From: an uncultured Bacteroidales bacterium
Lineage (GTDB): Bacteria; Bacteroidota; Bacteroidia; Bacteroidales; UBA932
Assembly: GCA_946405645.1 (NCBI GenBank)
Contig: CAMJHW010000101.1
Span: 1-5,607, forward strand
Direction: 5' to 3'
DNA: 5,607 bases
In this document: positions 1 to 5,607 of the stretch, one piece after another
Position numbering within the stretch: position 1 is the stretch's first letter
Layout of the letters: each line of letters opens with the position of its first letter
Program-made: the position numbers and the translations under genes
The notes under the pieces: generated by a model
What the model saw: only the letters and a program-made list of their open reading frames with translations
What the model was told of the DNA's origin: nothing
The model's database searches: none

Positions 1-73
1 TGTTGAAACCGATTCCGTAAGAAGCGCCGGTGATCCAGGCGTTCTTGCCTTCGAGGGAGAAAGGATTGGTCAT
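1..73 (-). CDS. Short-chain dehydrogenase/reductase, KduD / gluconate 5-dehydrogenase-like (N-terminus only)
   Basis: Only the first 24 codons are present; the gene runs off the left edge. The translation starts MTNPFSLEGKNAWITGAS and continues YGIGFN. Residues 15-22 form the TGxxxGIG glycine-rich loop that binds NAD(P) in classical short-chain dehydrogenases, directly after the first beta strand as expected. The 'FSLEGK' lead-in and the 'TGASYGIGF' wording resemble Bacteroidota proteins annotated as 2-deoxy-D-gluconate 3-dehydrogenase (KduD) or gluconate 5-dehydrogenase, cytoplasmic enzymes that interconvert keto and hydroxy sugar acids. The ATG at 73 is chosen because it gives the usual short N-terminus and lies about 30 bases below a consensus promoter; no Shine-Dalgarno sequence precedes it, as is normal in this phylum. 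The SDR fold is well supported. The substrate is inferred from this short stretch, since the catalytic Ser-Tyr-Lys residues lie outside the window. It is divergent from the SusC gene. Confidence 0.8.
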   Translation of the reverse strand, partial: MTNPFSLEGKNAWITGASYGIGFN

Positions 74-111
74 GATGTTATAAGGTTTTAAACGATTTTC
101 GGTTGCCGATG

Positions 112-142
112 CAAAGATACAAACGTTTGTATTCATTTCAAA
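112..142 (-). promoter_or_regulatory. Bacteroidota-type promoter for the leftward dehydrogenase gene
   Basis: Read on the minus strand, a -33 element TTTG (142-139) is followed after 19 bases by TATCTTTG (119-112). This is a full match to the TAnnTTTG -7 consensus of the primary sigma factor in Bacteroides and relatives, with the usual spacing. Transcription would start near base 105, giving a leader of about 30 bases before the ATG at 73. The match is seen directly; promoter activity is inferred. Confidence 0.82.
117..132. promoter_or_regulatory. 16-bp perfect palindrome, probable repressor operator
   Basis: ATACAAACGTTTGTAT is a perfect 16-base palindrome with a central CG; symmetry ends at the flanking G116/T133. 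It overlaps the last three bases of the -7 element and fills much of the -33/-7 spacer of the leftward promoter, where a bound dimer would block RNA polymerase. A central CG flanked by AAA and TTT is typical of LacI-family operators, so a LacI-type regulator is the best guess. No regulator gene is in the window. A diverged copy lies at 226-241. Confidence 0.7.
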
Positions 143-162
143 ATCTTTCGCGGAAGAAAGGT

Positions 163-179
163 CGATTTGTTACAAAACG
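163..179. repeat. Imperfect inverted repeat, left copy of a TTTGTTACA direct repeat
   Basis: CGATTTGT and ACAAAACG flank a single T and pair at 7 of 8 positions. The centre contains TTTGTTACA (166-174), which recurs exactly at 218-226, just before the second operator-like site. The ACAAAACG arm resembles the ACAAACG half of the 117-132 palindrome. It may be an extra or degenerate regulator site between the two promoters, but short AT-rich repeats can arise by chance. Confidence 0.35.
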
Positions 180-225
180 GCTCGTCAGACGTGACGATGT
201 GACATTTTATCCCCTTTTTTGTTAC

Positions 226-241
226 ATACAAACGATTGCAC
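226..241. promoter_or_regulatory. Second, diverged operator-like site at the susC-type promoter
   Basis: ATACAAACGATTGCAC matches the 117-132 palindrome at 13 of 16 positions. The left half ATACAAAC and the central CG are fully kept; the right half has drifted. It covers the TTG -33 element (236-238) of the rightward promoter. The centres of the two sites are 109 bases apart. The same regulator could therefore touch both divergent promoters. The shared sequence is seen directly; common regulation is inferred. Confidence 0.55.
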
Positions 242-264
242 CTATAAATAATTCGCGACCTTTG
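236..264 (+). promoter_or_regulatory. Bacteroidota-type promoter for the SusC/SusD operon
   Basis: A TTG (236-238) is followed after 18 bases by GACCTTTG (257-264), which matches TAnnTTTG at seven of eight positions and continues into the common CTTTGCA wording. Transcription would start near base 270, leaving an A/C-rich leader of about 45 bases before the ATG at 315. No Shine-Dalgarno sequence is visible there. The weaker first -7 base and the 18-base spacer may make this promoter depend on activation. Confidence 0.72.
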
Positions 265-314
265 CATCAGCAACCACGGATTCGAACAATCAATCCAAAT
301 AACCAAACAACTTT

Positions 315-3300
315 ATGAAAATGTCCAACACTCTCAAGCACGTCCTCCGGCTCGCCGCCGTGGGCGCGGCCCTGCTTTTCGGAGCGGAGGCCTTCGCCCA
401 GACCGTGAGCGGCCAGGTCGTCGACACGGCGGGGCAGCCGGTCATCGGCGCCACCGTCATCGTGGACGGGACTACGAACGGAGTCGCCACCGACCTCGAC
501 GGCCGGTTCTCCCTCCGGGCTGCGGCCGGTTCTCCCGTCACCGTGACCATCATCGGCTACAAGGATGTCCACACCGTCCTCGCTCCCGGCATGGTCGTCA
601 CCCTCGAAGAGGACAACGAACTTCTGGATGAAGTCGTCGTCGTGGGTTACGGCACCGTGAAGAAGGAGTCCCTCTCCGGTTCCGTCGCCGTGGTCAAGGA
701 AGAGATGCTCCAGGAAAAGGGAGCGCTCTCCAGCCCGGTGCAGGCCCTGCAGGGCCAGGTTCCCGGCGTGATCATCACCCGCGCCTCCTCCGCCCCTGGC
801 GACGAGAGCTGGTCGATGTCGCTCCGCGGCGCCGTCTCCGCCAACAACTCCGAACCCCTCGTGATCATCGACGGTGTCGCCTATGACAGCGTCAACGCCC
901 TCCGCCTGCTGAACTCCGACGATATCGCCTCGATGTCCTTCCTGAAGGACGCGGCGGCTTCCATCTACGGTTCCCGCGCGGCCGGCGGCGTCGTGCTCAT
1001 CACCACCAAGAAAGGTGCGGCGGGCAAGGTGAAGGTCAGCTACAACGGCTCCGTCACGATGAAGACCGTCGGCCGCCTTCCTTCCCTGATGTCCCTGGAC
1101 CAGTGGGCCGATTCCGTGATGACGGCCCTGGAGAATGACAACAACACCGCGCACACGTGGTACTACTACGCCCAGCTCGCCAAGCAGTACAAGGGCGGTT
1201 TCATCGACCTGCAGAACCAGCCAAATCCCTACGGCACCACCGCTTTCACCGACGTCGAGGACTTCGTGTTCGACGACAAGGTGGACTGGTTCGGCTCCGT
1301 GTTCGGCAAGGCCTGGTCCACCAACCACGACCTGAGCGTCACCGGCGGTTCCGAGGCGGTTTCCTACCGTCTTTCCCTGGGCTATGCCTATGACGGCTCC
1401 CCGCTCCAGTACGGCCGGAACAACAACCAGCGCTACAACTTCCGCCTGAACAATACGTTCAAGATCACGTCCTGGTTCTCGATCGATTCTTCCATCGGCT
1501 ACAACCGCCAGGACCAGATCGCCCCGGTCGATGTGGGCGCCCTCCTCTCCACGACGGTCCCGATGCCGGGTCTTCCGCTCTTCACCAAGGACGGCAAGGC
1601 CTACCGCTGGGGTACCTGGAACTCCCCGGCCGCCCAGGCCGAGTTCGGCGGCGACAACAAGCTGGCCGTCTCCGCCTTCACGCTCAGCGAGACCCTGAAG
1701 TTCCGCCTGGCCTCCTGGCTCGACGCCAACGTGAACCTCGGTTACAACACCGACACGGCCATGCGCAACAAGGACAACCACTCCGTCGAATACTACAACT
1801 ACACGGGCACGAAGATGCTCGCCCTCAACCCGACGGCGGCCAACAGCTACTACGAGCAGACGGCCTCCCGGACCGACTTCTATTCCGCATCGGCCTACCT
1901 GAACGCCCACAAGAGCTTCGCCGACGCGCACAACACCAGCCTCACCCTCGGCACCCAGTACGAGTTCAAGGACTACCGCTACTTCGGCGTCCACGCGAAG
2001 GACATCCAGACCGGTCTCGAGGTCGTGAACGGCGCGGGTGACATCACCCTGGTGAGCCCGAACCGCTGGCAGTTCGCCGTGGCCTCCTTCTTCGGCCGCG
2101 CCAACTACGACTACAAGTCCCGCTATCTCGTGGAACTCCAGGCCCGTTACGACGGCTCCTCCAAGTTCCTTCCGCAGAACCGCTGGGCCTTCTTCTGGGG
2201 CGGTTCCCTTGCCTGGCGCATCGCCCAGGAGCCTTTCCTGAAGGATGTCGAGTGGCTGGACGAGTTCAAGCTCCGCGCCTCCTACGGCGAGGTCGGTAAC
2301 CAGAGCGGCATCGCCAACTACGACGGCGTGCAGCTGTACAACACGGCGGCCTCCACCGGCGCTCTCGTCGGCAACGGCCTCCTTTCCACCATCAGCACCA
2401 ACGGTTCCTTCGCCTCCACGTCCCGTACTTGGGAGCGGATCAAGAACTACAACCTGGGTCTCGACTTCGGCTTCTTCGGCAACCGCCTCACCGGTACGGT
2501 GGAGGTCTTCCAGAAGAAGAACGACAACATGCTCGTGTCCATCGACTTCCCGTCCATCCTCGGCGACACCGCGCCGAAGGCCAACTCCGGCAAGTTCAAG
2601 GCCTGGGGTTACGAGGGCATGCTCAACTGGCGCCACCAGGTCAGCCGCGACTTCGGCTACAACTTCGGCGGCACCTTCACCTTCGCCCGCAACCAGCTCG
2701 TCAACCTGGGCGGCCAGGCGACCGTGGAGAACAACAAGTTCGTCTCCAACCGCGAAGGCTATCCGCTGAACTCCCTGTTCGGCCTGCAGTACGGCGGCAA
2801 GATCACCAGCGATTCCGTCCGCGAGGCCTATCTGGCCAAGTACTATGACGGCAACGGCATCGGCATGCCGAGCGAGCTCCGCCTCGGTGACAACATGTAC
2901 GTCGACCAGAACGGCGACGGCAAGCTGGACATGAACGACTACGTGTACCTCGGCACCGACACGCCGGAAATCCAGTACTCCTTCAACGCCGGCGTCCAGT
3001 ACAAGGGCTTCGACCTCGCCGTGATCTTCCAGGGCGCCGCCAACCGCATCATGTGGAACGGCATCAACAACTGGACGGTCCCGATGCGGGCCCTGTACAC
3101 CAACACTTCCTCCTACACGATCGGAAATGTCTGGTCCGCCTCCAACCCGGACGGCTACTACCCGCCCTACACCTCCAACGGAAACATCAACAACTACAAC
3201 TACCAGACTTCCACCTGGTCGGTTTCCGACGGTTTCTATCTCCGTCTGAAGAACGTCACCCTGGGCTACAACCTGCCCGAGACGGCGGTCAAGCGCGTCG

Positions 3301-3461
3301 GCTTCATCTCCGGCCTGCGCCTCTTCTTCACCGGCACGGACCTCTGGGAGTACACCAAGGTCCTGGACGGCTGGGATCCGGAAGCCAAGAGCGCCCCGAG
3401 TTCCACCTCCCGGTATCCGTTCATGCGGGGTTACTCCTTCGGTGTCAACGTTACCTTCTAA
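315..3461 (+). CDS. SusC/RagA-family TonB-linked outer-membrane transporter
   Basis: This is the outer-membrane channel of a SusCD glycan importer, taking surface-bound oligosaccharides into the periplasm using TonB energy. Residues 1-28 are a Sec signal peptide with a hydrophobic core, cut after AFA before Gln29. Residues 30 to about 100 are a carboxypeptidase-regulatory-like beta domain (VSGQVVD, then GATVIVDGT). A TonB box, DEVVVVGYGT, lies at 105-114. The plug follows, with ALQGQVPGV, PLVIIDGV and the SusC signature from LKDAAASIYGSRAAGG (210-225) to TTKKG. The rest is a beta-barrel ending in the outer-membrane-type terminal Phe (GVNVTF). An EF-hand-like loop, DQNGDGKLDMND (864-875), probably binds calcium. 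The 1048-residue length is usual and the gene is intact. No STN domain precedes the regulatory-like domain, arguing against anti-sigma signalling. ATG 315 is taken over ATG 321, two codons inside. The paired SusD gene starts 12 bases downstream. The substrate cannot be read from this protein. Confidence 0.96.
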   Translation: MKMSNTLKHVLRLAAVGAALLFGAEAFAQTVSGQVVDTAGQPVIGATVIVDGTTNGVATDLDGRFSLRAAAGSPVTVTIIGYKDVHTVLAPGMVVTLEEDNELLDEVVVVGYGTVKKESLSGSVAVVKEEMLQEKGALSSPVQALQGQVPGVIITRASSAPGDESWSMSLRGAVSANNSEPLVIIDGVAYDSVNALRLLNSDDIASMSFLKDAAASIYGSRAAGGVVLITTKKGAAGKVKVSYNGSVTMKTVGRLPSLMSLDQWADSVMTALENDNNTAHTWYYYAQLAKQYKGGFIDLQNQPNPYGTTAFTDVEDFVFDDKVDWFGSVFGKAWSTNHDLSVTGGSEAVSYRLSLGYAYDGSPLQYGRNNNQRYNFRLNNTFKITSWFSIDSSIGYNRQDQIAPVDVGALLSTTVPMPGLPLFTKDGKAYRWGTWNSPAAQAEFGGDNKLAVSAFTLSETLKFRLASWLDANVNLGYNTDTAMRNKDNHSVEYYNYTGTKMLALNPTAANSYYEQTASRTDFYSASAYLNAHKSFADAHNTSLTLGTQYEFKDYRYFGVHAKDIQTGLEVVNGAGDITLVSPNRWQFAVASFFGRANYDYKSRYLVELQARYDGSSKFLPQNRWAFFWGGSLAWRIAQEPFLKDVEWLDEFKLRASYGEVGNQSGIANYDGVQLYNTAASTGALVGNGLLSTISTNGSFASTSRTWERIKNYNLGLDFGFFGNRLTGTVEVFQKKNDNMLVSIDFPSILGDTAPKANSGKFKAWGYEGMLNWRHQVSRDFGYNFGGTFTFARNQLVNLGGQATVENNKFVSNREGYPLNSLFGLQYGGKITSDSVREAYLAKYYDGNGIGMPSELRLGDNMYVDQNGDGKLDMNDYVYLGTDTPEIQYSFNAGVQYKGFDLAVIFQGAANRIMWNGINNWTVPMRALYTNTSSYTIGNVWSASNPDGYYPPYTSNGNINNYNYQTSTWSVSDGFYLRLKNVTLGYNLPETAVKRVGFISGLRLFFTGTDLWEYTKVLDGWDPEAKSAPSSTSRYPFMRGYSFGVNVTF

Positions 3462-3473
3462 TCCTGACGCGAT

Positions 3474-5186
3474 ATGAAAAGAATCATCAACATACTGAGC
3501 ATCGCGGCCGCCGCCCTCTTTGCGTCCGCTTGCATGGACCTTTCCCCGAAAGCCCAGCTCTCTGACGCGCAGGTGTGGTCCAGTCCCGCCAACTACAGCC
3601 TGTTCGCCAACCAGTTCTACGGCTGGACCCGCGATTTCCAGGGCTCCGACTATATGTGCAGCTGGACGGACGGCGTCCATTCCGACACCCGTTCCGACCT
3701 CGTCGCCACGCCCAACCTGAACGTGTACAGCGCCGGTTCCAACTCCATCCCTTCCACGGACGGCAACTACGGCACCCTGTACAAGCGCATCTACTACACG
3801 AACCTGCTGCTCAAGAACGCCGCGGAATTCGAGCCCAAGGCCGACATCGCCATCCCGATGGGCGAGGCCTACTTCTTCCGCGCCTACTTCTATTTCGAGC
3901 TCGTCCAGATCTTCGGTGACGTCATCTACACCGACACGCCGCTGGACATGGACTCCGAGAAGCTGTACGGCAAGCGGAACGACCGCCTGGAGGTGATCCG
4001 CCACTGCGTGGACGACCTGAAGAAGGCCGCCGAGCTCCTTCCCGAGATGCCGACCGAGGACGGTCGCGTCGCGAAGGGCGCCGCCAACGCCTTCCTGAGC
4101 CGTGTCGCCCTGTACGAGGGCTCCTGGCAGAAGTTCCACAACAACAACGCTTCCGCCGCGAACGAGCTCTTCGCCACCGCCGCGGCCGCCGCGAAGGCTG
4201 TCATCGACAGCAAGGCCTACTCGCTCTTCTACAGCGACGCCCTCGGCGGGAAGGACAGCTACCGCTACATGTTCATCCTGGAGAACACCGACTGCAACCC
4301 GGCCAAGCTCACCAAGGCGGACAACAAGGAGTACATCTTCTCCCACCGCCACGACGAGGCCACGAAGAAGATCGGCACCAACATCACCCACGGCGCCCAG
4401 AACAGCGGTGTGTACGTGACCCGCAAGCTCGCGGACATGTACCGCTGCCAGGACGGCCTGCCGATCGCGAAGTCTCCCAAGTTCCAGGGCTACACCGGCC
4501 AGAACACCGAGTTCGCCGACCGCGACAACCGGATGAACGCCACCCTGCTCCGTCACGGCCAGAAGTACTGGAACAACGACGGCAAGTGGCGCACCACCTG
4601 GACCGCCGCCGACGAGGAGGACGCCCTCACCTGCGACCGCCGCTCCCAGTCCGGCTACATCAACAACAAGTGGGCGACCGAGCGCAAGGTCGACGACACC
4701 AACGAAGGCTACGACTATCCGGTCATCCGCTACGCCGAAGTGCTCCTGAACTACGCCGAGGCCGTATATGAGCAGGGCGAAAGCATCTCCGACGCCGACC
4801 TCGACCTCTCCCTGAACCTCGTCCGCCAGCGTTCCAATCCGGACATGGTGAAGCTCTCCAACAGCCTGGTTTCCGCCAACGGCCTGTCGATGCGGGAGGA
4901 GATCCGCGCCGAGCGCACCGTGGAACTCGCCCTCGAGGGCTTCCGCGTGGACGACCTCAAGCGCTGGAAGACCGCCGAGACCGAGATGCCGCAGAACCTG
5001 CGGGGCATCCCGATGACCGGCTGGTTCGCCACCAACTGGACCAACCAGACCCGTCCGCTGGACGCCGACGGTTGCATCATCCTCTACGACGGCCGCGTGT
5101 GGGCCGAGAAGAACTATCTGTATCCGATTCCGAGCGACGAGCTGCAGCTCAACCCCGAGCTCGGTCAGAACAAAGGTTGGAACTAA
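3474..5186 (+). CDS. SusD/RagB-family surface glycan-binding lipoprotein
   Basis: This is the lid protein of the SusCD importer: it sits on the extracellular face of the SusC barrel and captures the oligosaccharide. A lipoprotein signal peptide (MKRIINILSI, Ala-rich core) ends in a lipobox with Cys20 (ASAC), followed by the family-typical DLSPKAQLSD start. The N-terminal TPR-like helices include the SusD hallmark GEAYFFRAYFYFELVQIFGD at 130-149. The C-terminal RagB/SusD domain includes IRYAEVLLNYAEA (418-430) and the signature AERTVELALEGFRVDDLKRW (479-498). The protein closes with YPIPSDELQLNPELGQNKGW, the usual C-terminus of the family. The 570-residue length is within the normal range, and there is no frameshift. 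It follows the SusC gene by 12 bases and shares its promoter. The glycan-binding aromatic residues cannot be assigned without a structure, so the ligand is unknown. The gene uses no TTA, CTA or TCA codon. Confidence 0.96.
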   Translation: MKRIINILSIAAAALFASACMDLSPKAQLSDAQVWSSPANYSLFANQFYGWTRDFQGSDYMCSWTDGVHSDTRSDLVATPNLNVYSAGSNSIPSTDGNYGTLYKRIYYTNLLLKNAAEFEPKADIAIPMGEAYFFRAYFYFELVQIFGDVIYTDTPLDMDSEKLYGKRNDRLEVIRHCVDDLKKAAELLPEMPTEDGRVAKGAANAFLSRVALYEGSWQKFHNNNASAANELFATAAAAAKAVIDSKAYSLFYSDALGGKDSYRYMFILENTDCNPAKLTKADNKEYIFSHRHDEATKKIGTNITHGAQNSGVYVTRKLADMYRCQDGLPIAKSPKFQGYTGQNTEFADRDNRMNATLLRHGQKYWNNDGKWRTTWTAADEEDALTCDRRSQSGYINNKWATERKVDDTNEGYDYPVIRYAEVLLNYAEAVYEQGESISDADLDLSLNLVRQRSNPDMVKLSNSLVSANGLSMREEIRAERTVELALEGFRVDDLKRWKTAETEMPQNLRGIPMTGWFATNWTNQTRPLDADGCIILYDGRVWAEKNYLYPIPSDELQLNPELGQNKGWN

Positions 5187-5201
5187 TCAATGGACTGCGA
5201 T

Positions 5202-5607
5202 ATGAAAAAGTATATCATCCTCGTCGCCGCCGGCCTCGCCGCCCTCGCTTCCTGCCAGAAGAAGGAATCCTATGTGCTGGATTCCGTGGTGATGGCCAAG
5301 ACCCTGGCATTCACCTATTCCGACACCGACGCCGCGAAGTTCTACACGGATGAGAACGGATCGACCGTCTTCCCGATGGTCGTGGGCGAGTCCGTGGACT
5401 TCTCCTATGCGGTGACTCCTTCCCTGGAGGAGCTCACCAACCCTGAGATCGTCTGGGCCTCCGGCGACCCTTCCGTCGCCACCGTGGACCAGAACGGCCA
5501 CATCACCGCCGTGGGCGCCGGCACGACGTCCATCTCCATCGAGCATAAGCCGAGGAACCTCACCTGCCTGCCTTCCATCACCGTGAAGGTGTCCCAGACC
5601 CTGGTTC
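5202..5607 (+). CDS. Lipoprotein with bacterial Ig-like (Big_2-type) domain, 3' end missing
   Basis: The first 135 residues are present and the frame is open to the window edge. MKKYIILVAAGLAALASC is a lipoprotein signal peptide with a clean LASC lipobox (Cys18), followed by a short polar linker. Residues from about 57 to 130 read as a bacterial Ig-like group 2 domain: a VGESVDFSYAVTP strand, then the diagnostic IVWASGDPSVATVDQNG and HITAVGAGTTSISI (83-113). In SusCD operons such genes directly after SusD usually encode surface glycan-binding proteins (SusE/SusF or SGBP position), with Ig-like domains as spacers that hold a C-terminal binding module away from the membrane. That role is inferred, since the C-terminal part is missing; a lipid-anchored enzyme is also possible. 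ATG 5202 is preferred over the in-frame ATG 5190, which would add MDCD ahead of a complete signal peptide. It lies 15 bases after the SusD stop, in the same operon. Confidence 0.85.
   Translation, partial: MKKYIILVAAGLAALASCQKKESYVLDSVVMAKTLAFTYSDTDAAKFYTDENGSTVFPMVVGESVDFSYAVTPSLEELTNPEIVWASGDPSVATVDQNGHITAVGAGTTSISIEHKPRNLTCLPSITVKVSQTLV

Noticed and set aside
183..220. CGTCA/TGACG inverted repeat followed by a CCCCTTTTTT run, considered as a terminator
   Set aside because: The stem is only 5 bp and the T-run lies well downstream of it. No gene converges here, since both neighbours are divergent.
243..250. TATAAATA considered as a sigma70 -10 box
   Set aside because: Bacteroidota primary promoters use TAnnTTTG rather than TATAAT, and a better match lies a few bases downstream at 257-264.
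103..318. 71-codon plus-strand open frame ahead of the SusC gene
   Set aside because: It runs through both promoters and both operator sites, overlaps the SusC start codon, and has no recognisable protein feature. The DNA is AT-rich and non-coding in character.
267..4556. 1429-codon open frame on the minus strand, starting with GTG
   Set aside because: It lies codon-on-codon antisense to the intact SusC and SusD genes and is open only because those genes avoid TTA, CTA and TCA. Its translation is a low-complexity Val/Gly/Glu/Ala-rich string with no domain, and it runs into the control region.
5190..5204. Alternative start ATG at 5190 for the third gene
   Set aside because: It would put MDCD in front of a complete, well-formed lipoprotein signal peptide that begins at 5202, whose start shares its context with the SusD start.
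5187..5546. 119-codon minus-strand open frame opposite the third gene
   Set aside because: It is the same codon-aligned antisense shadow; the plus-strand frame has a clear signal peptide and Ig-like domain.

Overview
The window carries a SusC/SusD nutrient-uptake pair of the Bacteroidota, with part of a downstream surface lipoprotein gene and the first codons of a divergent sugar-acid dehydrogenase gene. The family signatures, the TAnnTTTG-type promoters and the lack of Shine-Dalgarno sequences all point to Bacteroidota. The coding DNA is strongly GC-rich and G/C-ended at third codon positions, while the one intergenic region is AT-rich. That fits a high-GC member of Bacteroidales from a gut-like community, but the genus cannot be read from this stretch.

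Layout: bases 1-73 (minus strand) are the first 24 codons of a short-chain dehydrogenase/reductase resembling the KduD / gluconate 5-dehydrogenase group. Bases 74-314 are a divergent control region. It holds a textbook Bacteroidota promoter firing left, a near-consensus promoter firing right, a 16-bp perfect palindrome inside the left promoter, and a diverged copy of that palindrome on the -33 element of the right promoter. Bases 315-3461 encode a complete SusC/RagA-type TonB-dependent transporter, 3474-5186 a complete SusD/RagB-type lipoprotein, and 5202 to the window end the N-terminus of a lipoprotein with a bacterial Ig-like (Big_2-type) domain. The three rightward genes are separated by 12 and 15 bases and form one operon.

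Working model (inference): the SusD lipoprotein and the Big_2 lipoprotein bind a glycan at the cell surface, the SusC barrel imports the oligosaccharide with TonB energy, and the divergent dehydrogenase handles a keto-sugar-acid intermediate in the cytoplasm. One LacI-like regulator could control both directions through the two related operator sites. This would make the locus part of a polysaccharide-utilisation locus for a uronate- or sugar-acid-containing glycan. No degradative enzyme lies within the window, so the substrate is not determined.

I see no mobile element, RNA gene, CRISPR array, frameshift or clearly novel system. The points most worth a second look are the shared palindromic operator and the complete avoidance of TTA, CTA and TCA codons, which leaves an antisense frame open for about 4.9 kb.
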